Shown in pieces: positions 1-12,518 of a DNA stretch of 64,000 nt. Both the position numbers and the translations under genes were made by a program. The DNA comes from Amoebidium appalachense (Eukaryota > Ichthyosporea). The notes beneath the pieces were generated by a model. The model was not told the DNA's origin and searched no databases. It worked only from the letters and a program-made list of their open reading frames with translations. Positions within the stretch are counted from its first letter, which is position 1, and every line of letters starts with the position of its first letter. Where the stretch lies: assembly GCA_963693365.1 (NCBI GenBank), contig CAVNZM010000003.1:8990001-9054000 (forward strand). Reading direction: 5' to 3'.

Positions 1-995
1 GGAAGCTCCTACAAGTAGGCCGATGTGTAAAAGAGACACTACTGCTTTGGGTTACGGGTAAACTTAGTAACCCATTGCAGCCTTCGAATGGCATATGCAT
101 AGTGACACACTGGCAACGGTATACGTAACGAATAATATATATCGTGGGAACAGACAGCGAAAATGGCTCCAGAACGGTACCGTACGTGAGACTGAAGAAA
201 TGCTCGCCAAGGGCCAAAAACTTGACTACCAAAAAAGTAACGACGGTGCAGTGTAGCCTACGGCGTCCACGCGTACGTCACTGTATATATCAATATATCC
301 CTTCAACGGTACCGCGTACTAAGAGTCCGAGTACCATTTCCCTCTCTCTATCTAGAGCCTGAAATCCCGGATCATTTTGCAAGCAGGTTGTAATCACATA
401 TGGGATCATCTTGATTATATGTATTGAAGTATAGCTCACATGTGACACTCTCATGTGCACTCGCTCACTTGCACTGCCGCACGCCGGCAGCACGTGAACA
501 AGTTGCTGTCCGAGACGGTCCACGGTGACGTGGCGGGCATGATGCATGGCAACCTTCCAGTGGGCGTGTATACATGTAGGTAATAGTGTATTTGCCATGA
601 AGCTGATTTTTCTGCGTAATACAATGTTCGTAAAGGACTATGTATTTTTCGTCGACAGAAGCTTTATGGTATATTGAAGAACTTGGGTTGGATGAAAAAG
701 GTAAAAAAAAAATAAAAAAAAAATAAAAAAAAAAGGTTGGCGGTGGCCCACACTGGTTTAGCACTATCATTCTCGAAGCGTTCCTGTAGAATCTTCTGTT
801 GCACCCGCGTTGCTAGCGAGATTCCATCTCGCGAACAGCGCTGAAATACGGACTCCTATTAACCGTTTGTAAACAAATCAAATCGCTTAGAACTATTAAA
901 ACATGACATAATCACCAATCAACTCCTTATATGTCATGCACTGCTTTAGTCACATTGCAAGCATACCTGTGTTAAAATCATTCTATGGCCAGGGT
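1..995. other. No gene recognised
   Basis: Only short unrelated open frames occur here, none with a recognisable domain or a conserved start context. The stretch includes an A-rich run near 704-733. I see no repeat family shared with the rest of the window. Confidence 0.5.
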
Positions 996-1003
996 TATAA
1001 AAG
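996..1003 (+). promoter_or_regulatory. TATA box of the secreted-protein gene
   Basis: TATAAAAG lies 163 bases before the ATG at 1159, in an otherwise AT-mixed leader. This spacing suits a TATA box followed by a 5' leader of about 130 bases. The two trypsin-like loci and the Crypton recombinase also have TATA-like sequences upstream. Confidence 0.6.
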
Positions 1004-1158
1004 CTCCTCTGCCGCCTCGGTTCCAGTATCGATTTGGATCGATGAGTACAAACGAAGCTAAACAATAATGATCATTGGCAAAACCCTTCACAACACACCC
1101 TACACAAAGTAGAACCTACTATATCATCATCTACAGAAGGGAAAAACCGAAAACCAAA

Positions 1159-2961
1159 ATGTTAAAGCTTTTCTTGGCCGGGGCGGCCCTATTGGGGTTC
1201 GTCAACAAGGTGTCCGGGCAAACATGCACCAACGGCGCCAGCATCGCCATCGATGGGGGCTCCTCGTGTATCTGCGACTCTGGCCGCGTTTCTGGTGACT
1301 GCGGTACCCTTGGTGCCTGTGTTAGCAGCGCGGACCCTAACCAGCCTCAACTTACGGTCGACACCAACCTGACGGTGATTCAGCCGTGGGTCGACGACGC
1401 TGACTATTCGCTGGTCGTCACAATGACTGGCGGCGCGAAGAGAAACCGCCGCTTCACGTCATTTGCACTCAAGAACTGCGCGTCGTCGCGTTTCATGGCC
1501 CTCAGCACCATCACCAACGCTAGCAATGTTGCGGACGCGGCAAACTGCAAGGATGATATTCAGATGAAAATTGACGTTAACCTTCTTGAGGCTGGCTGCG
1601 GTTTTACCGTTGGCCCCGCATTTGACGAGGGTGGTGTTTGGTACCGCTTCTACAACGGCTCACTCGACGTGACTTACACCGAGCCGGTGACTCTTGGTTC
1701 CGTCAACGAAGCCAGCGACACTCGTACCGTTTCCACCACCCTCCCTGTGAACTTCAAGCTTCAGGTCCTCTTCAACGCAACGGTGACCACGGACATCAAC
1801 GTAACCTCCAAGTTCAACATTACTGCGGCCGTCACTCAACAAATTGTGCTCCGCCCTGACCAGGCACAGAGCACACTCAACCTCACATATGCCATCCACT
1901 GGCCCTACGACGTGTCTCAGTACAAGACCGTGCTCACCCCTGCAGCCGGGGCCTCTGTCTCTGCCGCCAACGCTGTTTCCGTCACCGGCCCATCGGCTAC
2001 CAGCGGCGCAAATACGCTCGCAGACCGTTGCCGTAATGGGACCGCAAACGACTACCTCTACCCTGGAGGCCAAGGAATCTGCCGCAAGACGATGCAAATT
2101 ACCTTCCTCCACGCAGTCAGCGACACTCCCCGCGTGTGCGAGCTCGACGGTACCTACACTCTTGAGAACGTTGTGGTGACTTGCTCTCCCGACATCGCCG
2201 CCGAGGATTGCCCCCTGCAGACCCCCGACACAGGCACTACTATTGCCATGACCCTCAACTCCGATAACTTCTGCCAGACTGGTGGTGCTCTGTACAGCAT
2301 CAACAACATCATTAAGGTGATTCGCTTCATTGCCCCCACCGGCACCACAGACGCTCTGCGCAAGGCCTACACCACCCACCAACGCGCTTGGGAATGGAAC
2401 CGCCCCACATACTTCCGCATCGATCTTCAGGGTCCCCGCGTTTCTTCTGTTCTTCTTCAGAAGTGGGAGGTGAGCACCGATGGTGGCGCATGGGCCGACA
2501 AGACCACCAACAACGGGCTGGCGGTGAACGGTACCCTTTCCACTACTTTCCAACAAGACGTCACCGGGAGCACCGTCGGTCTTCGCGACGATGTGCCGAC
2601 GGGTAGCCCGCAGGTCACACAGACTTATTGGCTGCAGCAGGTCATGACTAGCGAAGTCCTCCCGGATCCCGGCCCAGGCCTCATCACCCGTCTGTCTTTC
2701 CGTTGCACCTTTGAGGTTTATTATGATGCTCAGGCACGCCGCCGTCGCGCTGTTGTCGTTTCCGAGACCGAAAACAAGGTGTATCGCCGTGCTACGGAGT
2801 CTGGGTCCGCTACTGTGCGCACTTCTGGTTCCGTTTATGGGCAGGCTGCATCGGGTGGCGATGCTTCTACGCAGCTTACGGGTACAAGCGCGGCTAGCAA
2901 GAGTGTTGTTGCTTCACCGGTGGTGGCGTTTGTTGCTTTCGTTGCTATGTTGATGCAGTGA
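1159..2961 (+). CDS. Secreted, N-glycosylated, probably GPI-anchored surface protein of unknown family
   Basis: A 600-residue intronless frame. The first in-frame ATG is 1159; the frame is open upstream to a TTG at 1075, which is not a credible eukaryotic start. The protein begins with a signal peptide (hydrophobic LFLAGAALLGFV, probable cleavage before QTC). A Cys-rich segment follows (CICDSG, CGTLGAC), then a long extracellular region with many Asn-X-Ser/Thr sequons (NLT, NAS, NGS, NAT, NVT, NIT, NGT). Near residue 530 is a tetrabasic ARRRRA site that could be cut by a furin-like protease. The C-terminus is Ser/Thr/Gly-rich and ends in a hydrophobic tail with no cytoplasmic residues (SPVVAFVAFVAMLMQ), the usual GPI-attachment signal. 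The order signal peptide, paired-Cys ectodomain, multibasic site and hydrophobic tail resembles zona-pellucida-type proteins, but I cannot place it in that family. Expected location is cell surface or cell covering. Confidence 0.85.
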   Translation: MLKLFLAGAALLGFVNKVSGQTCTNGASIAIDGGSSCICDSGRVSGDCGTLGACVSSADPNQPQLTVDTNLTVIQPWVDDADYSLVVTMTGGAKRNRRFTSFALKNCASSRFMALSTITNASNVADAANCKDDIQMKIDVNLLEAGCGFTVGPAFDEGGVWYRFYNGSLDVTYTEPVTLGSVNEASDTRTVSTTLPVNFKLQVLFNATVTTDINVTSKFNITAAVTQQIVLRPDQAQSTLNLTYAIHWPYDVSQYKTVLTPAAGASVSAANAVSVTGPSATSGANTLADRCRNGTANDYLYPGGQGICRKTMQITFLHAVSDTPRVCELDGTYTLENVVVTCSPDIAAEDCPLQTPDTGTTIAMTLNSDNFCQTGGALYSINNIIKVIRFIAPTGTTDALRKAYTTHQRAWEWNRPTYFRIDLQGPRVSSVLLQKWEVSTDGGAWADKTTNNGLAVNGTLSTTFQQDVTGSTVGLRDDVPTGSPQVTQTYWLQQVMTSEVLPDPGPGLITRLSFRCTFEVYYDAQARRRRAVVVSETENKVYRRATESGSATVRTSGSVYGQAASGGDASTQLTGTSAASKSVVASPVVAFVAFVAMLMQ

Positions 2962-3680
2962 ACTCGTTAAACTTGAAATCTTTTAAATTAAATTTTAAAT
3001 GTGTTTTTATGCGACATGTATACATTTATGTGGTTGGTCTTTTTTATGTAATCATGTATACTGGTTTTGCCGTTCGTGCATTCTAACAATGATATGCCTT
3101 TTGGGTTGATAGTGTGAGCATTATGAATTTTTCGGTAAGCTTGTACACAATAGTTTTGTAAAGCTAAGAAGTATACTGCTCGGAAGTTGGGTTCTAAGCA
3201 GCTGTAAGATGCTTTCTCGAAGTCAAGCCGATGTCTGCTCTGTGAGTAGCATGTTTCTTTAAGTTACTGGGCCTTTCACGAAGGACAGGGGAGCTTAAAG
3301 CTCACAAGAAACTGAGCTAAAAGCTGGTTTTATGAAGCAAATAAAGCCCAGGGGAAAAAAAATATACTTGGGAACAAGTGTTTGCGTGCGCGTGACTTAG
3401 AAACTGCTCGGATTGCCGGAACCAAACAAAGCCCTAAAAACGGGAAACAAATTAAAAGTGCATACATATGTGCAAAGACAGTAGTTTGTACTCACAGTAA
3501 AAAGGATTTCGTGCAATACATCCCTGACACCAGCCACCTAATGAAAGTGTTGCTTCTCGACCCCTCGATGCGATCCCTTCCCACCCTTCCCATGGTGCAC
3601 CCACTTTTACCCGACCTCAGGAAAGTAGATAACACATCGTGGGACATGGACACATGATTATACTTCCGTACAAATTAAGC
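2962..3680. other. 3' flank of the surface-protein gene; no further gene seen
   Basis: The sequence after the stop is AT-rich. The first clear AATAAA is at 3340-3345, about 380 bases after the stop and followed within 12 bases by an A8 run. If used, the 3' UTR would be about 400 bases. The small frame at 3382-3657 has no domain and is not called. Confidence 0.4.
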
Positions 3681-3689
3681 CACCCCCTT

Positions 3690-3847
3690 CTCCCCCCCCC
3701 CCCCCCCCCCCTCTCTCTCTCTCTCCTCCCCCCCTCCCCCCCCCCCCACCCTCCCCCCGCCCTCCCCCCGCCCCCCCGCTTGCAGTCTCCCATCCATCAG
3801 CACTAACAAGGCGCATAACTTAAAATAGTGCCAAACATACACCACAC

Positions 3848-3907
<60 letters not shown>

Positions 3908-4039
3908 ACTCACATACACACACACAGACGACACACAGACAGACAGACAGACACAGACACGCACATCTGCACACACCAAACACCCACCCAAACACACCGG
4001 CAAACACACACAGACAGACTAACACATACACACACACAG

Positions 4040-4090
<51 letters not shown>

Positions 4091-5078
4091 TGCGTGCACA
4101 CCCACATGCACACACACGCACGTGCGCATGCACCCACACACGCACACACCCACGCACGCACGCACGGGCACGCACACACGCGTGCGCGCGTGCACACACA
4201 CACACACAGACTCACTCACACTCACACACCCACTGTGTGTGCCCACACTTGCGTTACTTTGCCAACTTTTTTCTTTCGTGTATGTACATGTACAGTGCCG
4301 GACGGCCGGGAGACACGAGGAGGGGAAAGGGGGGGGGGGGGGGGGGGGGGGGGAATCAAACTATCTGATTGGTCGAGGAAAGATGTTAAGGGATAGTTGA
4401 AAGTTTGCGCTTGTACCTTGGTCCCCTTCCTCCCCCCCATGCCCCCTCCTCCCCCCCCCCCCTTTCTCCCCCACCTCCCCTTGCCCCCTCCCCCCCCCCC
4501 CCCCCCCCCCCTCACGTTCTGCACGGGCCTCCCCCCCCCCCCCCCCCAAAACAAAAAAAAAAAAAAAAACAAACCTTAGGTTCATACTGTAATCCCTCTT
4601 TCCCCTCCCCCCTCCCCCTCCTACCCCCCTCCCCCTTCCCTCCATCCCTACTCCCTCCCTCCTCCCTTCCCCCCTCTCCCCCTCTCCCCCTCCTTCAAAA
4701 AAATATTCGGGAGACCTGGAATATGGCCGTTTGAGTTCTGGAGTCAAAATTGCATCCGTATTGTTTCAGCAATGGTATAGATTTTCCATTTTGCTCAAGA
4801 GGCTGTAATGGGCAAGGGTTTGGGCAATAGAGGAGTTACCCCTTCTTATAAGTACCTGTGAAATTTGAATCGGCGGGTGTGTAAATTAAGCCACCCGTGG
4901 GGGCCTCCCTGGGAAAGAGTTTTTTGGGGGGGGGGAGGGGGGGGAGAGGGGAAAGGGGAGGGAAGGGGGGACACAGGAAGTCTCTTTGCATCGGGTATAT
5001 TTTGTGTTGTGTGTGTTGTCCCCCCCCCCCCCCCCCCTCATCCCCCGGGGCACACAAATGCTGGCGTGCGCGCGTGCG

Positions 5079-5162
<84 letters not shown>

Positions 5163-5456
5163 GAAAAAAAAAAAAACCTAATAAGTTGTCAGACATACTG
5201 AGTCGCCGTGCAAATTTATCGAGGTGCATCGGTATCGTTCCGTGGTTGGAAAAAGTGTTTTATTTCTTGGAGAAACGAGTCATTCTTTTAAAACGTTCTT
5301 TCATAACCCGTTTCTATTGTTTCCCCCGTAGTGGTAGCTGCAGCTGCTTCAATACTTGAAATTGAAGAACTTGATTCAGGGATTACAAGAACAATACCAA
5401 AGCCGGGGGTAGTGTATATGGTGTTTTTTTAAAGAAGTCGTGAACATGCCTTGTGT

Positions 5457-5517
<61 letters not shown>

Positions 5518-5530
5518 CGTGTGTGCGTGC

Positions 5531-5565
<35 letters not shown>

Positions 5566-5712
5566 TGTGGGGGGGGGGGGAGAGGGTGGTGGAGGAGGGG
5601 ACGGGGAAGGGGGAGAGGGAGGAGGACAGGCGGGCCGAGGGGGGGGGGGGGGGGGGGGGAAGGGGTGTGAGGGAAGGAAAGGGGGGGGGGGGGGGGGGGG
5701 AAGGGGGGGGCT
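3690..5712. repeat. Low-complexity block: poly-C/CT, (CA)n, poly-G and (GT)n tracts
   Basis: Successive tracts are C/CT-rich (3690-3778), CA-rich with GC-alternating variants (3840-4230), poly-G (4330-4353), C-rich (4430-4700), G-rich (4920-4970), (CA)n (5087-5160), (GT)n (5455-5566) and G-rich (5567-5712). Long open frames made of Cys-Val, His-Thr, Pro or Gly repeats on both strands are translations of these tracts, not genes. Short unique islands such as 4740-4915 and 5175-5450 show no coding signal. Confidence 0.9.
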
Positions 5713-6202
5713 GGGACCTCAGTGCTGATCATGAACACAAGTTGGAGAAGTGCGTCATCTTCAATGGGGGACTCGTATCGGGTACAGTAATGCAGGCCCA
5801 AGTGTAATTCATTATCTCTCTGCCTGCCATAATGAATTAGATACATAGGGAGGCCGGAGAGATACCATCTCTTCGTGCTTGCGGTAGGGAGGCAGGGAGA
5901 AGAATATAAGGGGGATTCTCTCACGGGGGAGAGAGGGACAGATGCCTTCCGCGTCTCATTGCTGTTGAACAGCCACGCTGAGATATGTCAGCCTCCTTGT
6001 TTGCCACAAGGGCCGGGAGGGAGAGGTGTACAAAAGGTGTCCGTATTCTTGCTTGTAATTTATAGTTCTTAAACGGAACAAACTTTTCGGCCAAATGCAG
6101 ACACCTCAGGTTGGACTGTGTGTACAACGGTGTACCGTTTGTCTAAATTTGCCTTTCGCTTAGCCTGCAACAGGGGCCCCCCGCCCGGGGGGAACCGGGG
6201 GC

Positions 6203-6976
<774 letters not shown>

Positions 6977-6978
<2 letters not shown>

Positions 6979-8367
6979 GTGACAAGTACTACCGTACAAA
7001 CTGTACAAGGCTTTGTTGAAAAAAGCTGTCGTGATTACATTCCGATAGCAATCATAGAATTCCGATCGTCATCACTGGCTGTTTCCAATGGTCGCACACA
7101 GTACTCATAGTATCCCTGTATAGCAGTCATTGTTTCAACTATTATTCAGCTTATACATACTAATGTGATAAAACCGTTTTTTTTTTTTTTGTACACACTT
7201 AGTCCGGTGGCGGGACCTGGCGGGACGCAATACTCCTAACATGTTGCCAGGCCTAGGGTGTGACTCATGTAGTTTAGGGGTAGTGCTTGTGTGGAATGTA
7301 AAACGATGTAGGGGGGTATGAAGGTGCGCTCTGACACATACATATCAATTTAGCTCGAAGATGAAACATCCCTTTATTTTAATATGGTAGATAACTTATA
7401 AGCCACGAAAAAGAGGGGAAAAAAGAAAAAGGAGCCTCCACGCTGGCGCCGCAGCTATATAGTGTACGGTCTGCTAATTTATCAGAGGAATGTGCACGCA
7501 TTCCACAAGATGGTGACTCACTGACTCGGCCAGGCGTCTGCAGGAACTAAAAGAAAAGAAGATTTGGAGATTCAGACGCTCTTAAACAATTTTTAACCTT
7601 CTATATTTTCTCACAAAGTATAGGCTTGGCTTTGTTTATTATGTTTTTTTTTTCCGGCTCAGAACTTCACGCGGACAGACATGCACTGATTTGTTCGTCA
7701 CGCGTTAGTTACCATTACAAGTTTCAAATGTTCTATGACTAACATCGAGGAAATCATGCGAATGTCTGTCACACATGCAGGTAGCGGAGGAGAAAAAAAG
7801 GTCGTGTTCTGTTATCCTCCATTAAGTATCACGTATATTGAAATGTTTTGATTGCAGGAGTCATTTGAAAGGTATGCACATTGCACAGGTATGCGCATAT
7901 AATTATGCGCATGCATATTTGACCAGCGCGAAAGTGTGTTCAAACGTACGGCTCATTCCCAAGACAGCAAGATGCACCACACAAAGGATTGCTTATGCCC
8001 TCTGTCTGACATAACCTCATAGAGTGAGAGTATTACCCATGTTTACGGCACACACGCACAGGCACATGAATGGAACAAAGAGGTGTTATACTCTGAGGTT
8101 CGAGAACACAGGCACGGCTTGAAATTTGCATAGTTGTGTGGGTATATACTAAAGAGAAATCATGAGAGCCAACTCACATTTGTGCACTCTTTGCACCACA
8201 ACTACTAACTCAATCTTTAACTGTAGGCTAACCGCTATTGACAACATCTGCATACACAGTGTAAAACTTACTCTCAATAAATGTATGTAAGTGCATACTT
8301 TTTGAAAGAATCTTAGTATGGCACACACTAGGCTTCATTTTTGCCGTGGTCAAAGAGTCAGTTTTTT
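6977..8367. other. No gene recognised
   Basis: About 1.4 kb of non-repetitive, AT-leaning sequence without a long open frame or a match to the repeat families in this window. It is the upstream region of the decayed trypsin gene and may contain its regulatory sequence, but I can identify no element except the TATA box at its end. Confidence 0.5.
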
Positions 8368-8375
8368 TATATAAA
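8368..8375 (+). promoter_or_regulatory. TATA box of the decayed trypsin gene
   Basis: TATATAAA lies 131 bases before the ATG at 8499. The intact paralogue has a similar T-run plus TATATAAAT at 60802-60810, but 760 bases before its ATG, so that copy may have an unrecognised leader intron or another promoter. Confidence 0.5.
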
Positions 8376-8498
8376 TAAGGTTTGCCATAACTCTAAACAA
8401 CTCTCCTAGCAAGACTTCACGACAGTTCAAAATATTTGCATAGCGAAAAAGATTGCCACCAGCACTCGCTATAACAGACTACTGAAAAATCAGCCACC

Positions 8499-9443
8499 AT
8501 GTATCTTTTTTTACTTCTCCCTGTGCTATTGCTTAATAATATGCAATTCACGTATCACGGCCCTTCCTTCAACCCGAACCCCCCAAGCTACCAGCGGAAT
8601 TTCGCCCAAAAACCCCCTTCGTGTGAACACTACTTCCCCAAACAAAAACGACAATGTTGTTTCTATCGTAGGGGGGACAAAAACAAGCGGCAAACCGTGG
8701 ATGGTCTCCCTTGGCTCTTTCTCTCTAGGAAATGTTTACAACTACTATTGCGGTGGTACTCTCATATCTCCCATTCATGTTCTTACAGCCGCACACTGCG
8801 TATATTTAAGCGAAAACCAATCGATTATTGGCCACACCGTTCTAGTTGGGGGTATGGACTTAAGACAGCTGTCTATCTTTAAGAGATACACAGTCGTTCA
8901 AGAGATAATGCACCCCACATACAATTTTGTAAGCAACACAAACGATCTGGCCGTACTTACGTTGAACAAGGAGGTAACAAAAAGTGCCTTGGTTAATTAT
9001 GTTACACTGAACCAAGGCCACAGAAACGAACCGCAGGCAAAGCCATTACCACTACGGGCTGGGGATATGTGTCCGAATTTACCCAATATACACCGTTCAC
9101 CCTTCTCCAAGTTTCCTTACCCATCTTCAGTACGCCCAAATGCAATTCGGTGTACGCAAGCAGCGCCATCACCATAGACCCCAAATTTCACATTTGCGCG
9201 GGGGGTCAACTCAACTTAGACTCTTGCCAAGGGGATGGTGGGGGACCCCTTGCTTTCAACTCTGGTACAACTGCGATTCAAGTTGGGATCGTGAGCTTCG
9301 GAATAGGATGCGGGCGGGCGAGGATTCCGGGCGTCTACACGAGAGTTTCGAACTTAGCCTATGTGCCGTGGCTTAAGTCTTTGAGTATTCCAATCCGGAC
9401 GAATAACGTGGTTCCTATTGGCGGGCTGACGCCTAGTCCGTAG
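8499..9443 (+). pseudogene. Decayed secreted trypsin-like serine protease (chymotrypsin fold, S1), catalytic Ser lost
   Basis: Paralogue of the intact gene at 61572. The start GCCACCATG is a strong Kozak context and opens a hydrophobic signal peptide. The rest of the protein is in another frame, so there is a first frameshift inside the signal region, probably at the T7 run near 8506. The mature domain begins IVGGTKTSGKPW and keeps His in LTAAHC and Asp in NTNDLAVL. A second, one-base frameshift at about 9031, just before the TTTGWG strand, moves the C-terminal part into the frame that ends at 9443. There the active-site motif reads DSCQGDGGGP, so the nucleophile Ser is Gly (codon GGT, 9237-9239). 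The S1-pocket Asp of trypsins is kept. Homopolymer sequencing error could explain the first shift, but not the second shift and the Ser change together. Either a pseudogene, or (if the shifts are errors) a catalytically dead protease homologue. Confidence 0.85.
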
Positions 9444-9445
9444 AT

Positions 9446-9451
9446 AATAAA
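9446..9451 (+). terminator. Polyadenylation signal of the decayed trypsin gene
   Basis: AATAAA starts three bases after the stop codon, and further AATAAA/AAATAAAA copies follow to 9467. Very short 3' UTR if used. Confidence 0.45.
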
Positions 9452-9563
9452 AAATAAAATAAAAATAGTTGGGTGTGTGGTGGTGGTAGAAGGGTGTGGG
9501 TGGGAGCTCGGTTTTTATTTTATTTCATTCAATGTATAGTATTTCATTTTTTTCCATTTTCCC

Positions 9564-9566
9564 CCC

Positions 9567-9625
<59 letters not shown>

Positions 9626-9630
9626 TTTTT

Positions 9631-9662
<32 letters not shown>

Positions 9663-9690
9663 GAAGGGGGAGGGGGGGGGGGGGGGGGAG
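9564..9690. repeat. (CTTT)n tract followed by poly-T and poly-G
   Basis: Tetranucleotide CTTT repeats run from about 9568 to 9623, then T-run and G-rich sequence to 9690. The following 9700-10130 is AT-rich without a gene; 10138-10166 is poly-C and 10343-10420 is poly-C plus (CA)n. Confidence 0.9.
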
Positions 9691-10372
9691 TATATAGTCA
9701 AGTCAAAGACGATTTGTTTGGTCTGTCGTATAATGAGATCAAACACTGTCTTGCAACATGACCACACAATTAATGAACTAATATTCGAGCGGATATGAAA
9801 ACAATACGAATGATGTTCTTATATTTAGATAGACAGTTGCGATATTTGTTGCATGTGATAATTCTACCGTGACAAAGTTTAGTCACTAGTAATAACTTTA
9901 TAGCACGTGCTTGCAAAACGGCCAGGCTGCATTTATGCCCTAAAGCCGTTTTTCCGGCGGCAACCATAAACTTAGTGTAAACGTTCGCCACAGCTTTTAT
10001 GTTATTTGGGCCGTAGCTTGTGAATAACTTAAGGTTCATTCCAAAAGTTTTTGAAATGAGGCACTATAAATGACTGTTGATAAAAAAAGGTACGAGGATA
10101 TATGTACACTGTTGTGCCCTACTCATGTGGTGTTCGCCCCCCCCCCCCCCCCCCCCCCCCCCCCCCTGCCCCCCATCACCACCACCACCAACATGCCGTC
10201 TCTCCCAATACACTCAAACACACACACACATAACAACGAAACATACAACATGCCAGCCCTTTCAAAGGGTTGGCTTAGGCGAAATTCCTCGCTCAAAACG
10301 CACAGTCAGCTGCATGGACAAATCTCAGGAGCCTGTATAAGAGCCCCCCCCCCCCCCCCCCCCCCTCCCAAA

Positions 10373-10425
<53 letters not shown>

Positions 10426-11067
10426 CCCCTCCTAACACCACCACCACCGCAAACACAAAAAAAAACCAGAAAGAGAGAAAGAAAGGAAGAGGGGCCCTAT
10501 AAAACGGAGCGGGGAGGGGAAGGGGGGGATGGGGAGCGAAAATGGGGAGTGGAGAGGGGGTGTTGTACAAACCTTAAAGGAGGAAGAAAGAAAGAAACAA
10601 AGAGAGGAAATGCGAAAGAAACAGAATTGAGGGAGGAAACAGGAAGAAAAAGCTCAAAGAAAAGTAAATAAGGAAGGAATGACGGAAGGGAGCAACGGAG
10701 GAAAAAAAGACATTGATAAGAAAGAGAGGAAATCCGTGCGGCATCCTCACGCACGTATGTGCATTTGCGTTCAATGATGAAAGGCACTTTATGCCCATTG
10801 CCAAGCACATCTCACGGCCGAGACACAAGACAACAACTACTAATAGTACAATGTCAAACCCCTCCCCTCCCCCTTCCCCCTCCCTCCCCCGGGACCACCC
10901 CCCTCCCCTACATACCCACACCGTGTGGGCCACATCCACACGCTAGTTATAAGGGTGAAAACAAACTTACAAGGCAGCACCTGAAAAAGACGGTGTAGGA
11001 AAAAAAGTTGTGCAAAAACCTAGTAAACAACAACAACAACAACAACAACTTACGACAACAACAACAA

Positions 11068-11103
<36 letters not shown>

Positions 11104-11209
11104 GAAAAGAGAAAAAGGAACGAAAAAAGGAGCCTCGAGCTATCCAGGTGGCTATGTACTGTTCGCACTGACTGGCAGCAATGACGATTGTGTAAAAGAG
11201 CAGCAGCAA

Positions 11210-11404
11210 ATTCTTTACTTAGGCAACTTTAGAGGGGCGGCCATTTGCTCAACCGTGTGTGTCTTTAAGGGCCGTTGGCCATCACCAGCAATTTTCTGCA
11301 GAAAGGCTTCGCATTCCGATTGGTCACAACGGGCTGGCCTCCAACAAATGTGGCTGTATGTGATATTTTGTTTATGGACATGTTCGGGTTGCTTGATTGT
11401 GGGA
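11210..11404 (+). repeat. Array core, unit a
   Basis: Starts with ATTCTTTACTTAGGCAACTTT, contains GGGGCGGCCATTTG, the dyad at 11297-11313 (TGCAGAAAGGCTTCGCA, one arm decayed), CACAACGGGCTGGCC and ends GCTTGATTGTGGGA, then a poly-G run. A (CAA)n tract at 11028-11101 lies in the same unit. Confidence 0.75.
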
Positions 11405-11588
11405 TTCTCTCTTAACCCGCGTTGGGGGGGGGGGGGGGGGGGGGAGGAGGAGGAAAGGGTGCGATGGCTCCGATATAAGGGCATGTCGGGGGCTTCAGAG
11501 CTCACTCAGTGTGCTCGGCTTACTAGGTGTAAGTAGGACTAGCACGTAACTTAGCAAAGCGTGGTCTAGTCAACCCCGTTCATTTACA

Positions 11589-11788
11589 AATATATTGTTT
11601 TGTCACGGACACACGATCATTTTATACAACACCCGGCTTGCCACTTCAAGTCTTCTCCATTTGTCTTCTCGAGTGGGGAAACTCGACTGTGACGTCACGG
11701 CACCTGCTTCTACAAGTGTGAGAGTATTGACATCAACAGTCACATCAACAAACTTCACGAGACCCAACTTCCAACCCTTGAGTGGGGA
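11589..11788 (+). mobile_element. 3' end of the internal region of a family-C Copia-like LTR element
   Basis: Carries CTCGAGTGGGGAAAC (near 11670) and the polypurine tract CCCTTGAGTGGGGA directly before an LTR starting TGTCATC. The same two motifs, with about the same spacing and similar sequence between them, precede the 3' LTR of the family-B element at 44761. No coding region remains. Confidence 0.65.
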
Positions 11789-12333
11789 TGTCATCTTCCC
11801 ATGATTAACGGCAAGACTTAGAAGTTGAGTTATATACATGTAAATTATTAGTTTGTTGTTGTTCGTTTCCTTTTCCCTTTTCCTTTCTTCCTTTCTTTCT
11901 TTCCTTTCTGTTTCCGTTTGCACAGATATCTTTGATCTGTGTACACATCGAGCTATTTGGCCCGCACACACGTATTGTTGTTTGCGTCAATGTCGAAATA
12001 AGTTGTCCAATCAGATCTCGTTATATTTTCCCAAATATAGTAACCTACATTCCTCATTAATTCTATTCGATTCCTTTCCCATTCCATTCCTTTCTATCCT
12101 CATTCCTTTTCCTTCTTTTCCCATGACGTAGAATTGCTCTATGTTCCCCAACTATTAGGAATACTTATATTTAGACGTGTTATGTTAAGAACATGTATAA
12201 ATATATGATGTGTACTAATAGATACATAAGTGGTTTCATTTTGTTAAATGTTTCCGTACTTTTATTAGAATATTACTTTCATTAGAGGATTGCAGCGTTC
12301 TATCTTCTATGTGTCGACAGGCATTTCGATCGT
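11789..12333 (+). mobile_element. Truncated LTR, family C (copy C1)
   Basis: Matches the solo LTR at 39064-39813 (opposite strand) from its TGTCATCTTCCC end through CATTTCGATCG, then is cut off where a tyrosine-recombinase retroelement end (CTATGAAAAC) begins. About 200 bases of the LTR are missing and are not found to the right of the scaffold gap. Confidence 0.75.
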
Positions 12334-12518
12334 CTATGAAAACTACTCCGGGACGTGTGTTGCCTCTAGGGGGACGTCCCCTTGGACGAAAGTGAACGTG
12401 CAATGGTTGTAAACCACGGCAAGCCCCCAGTCAGCAATTTATTGATCCGTGAGGTCCTTGTGCCCAAAAAAACGGGGGAAGTCTTCGCCCCGTGAAAAAA
12501 CAGCACGTATGTGTGGAT
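12334..12518. mobile_element. Terminal repeat of a DIRS-order retroelement, forward orientation
   Basis: CTATGAAAACTACTCCGGGA and the following ~180 bases match the Y repeat at 34388 and 54738 (CTCTAGGGGGA, GTAAACCACGGC, TTTATTGATCCGTGAGG). It runs into the scaffold gap. Confidence 0.8.

Noticed and set aside
1075-1158. Upstream extension of the surface-protein frame to 1075
   Set aside because: The codon at 1075 is TTG; the first ATG is 1159 and gives a clean signal peptide.
1660-2556. 298-residue minus-strand frame under the surface-protein gene
   Set aside because: Shadow of the real + strand gene; no domain, no start context, composition of a GC-rich antisense frame.
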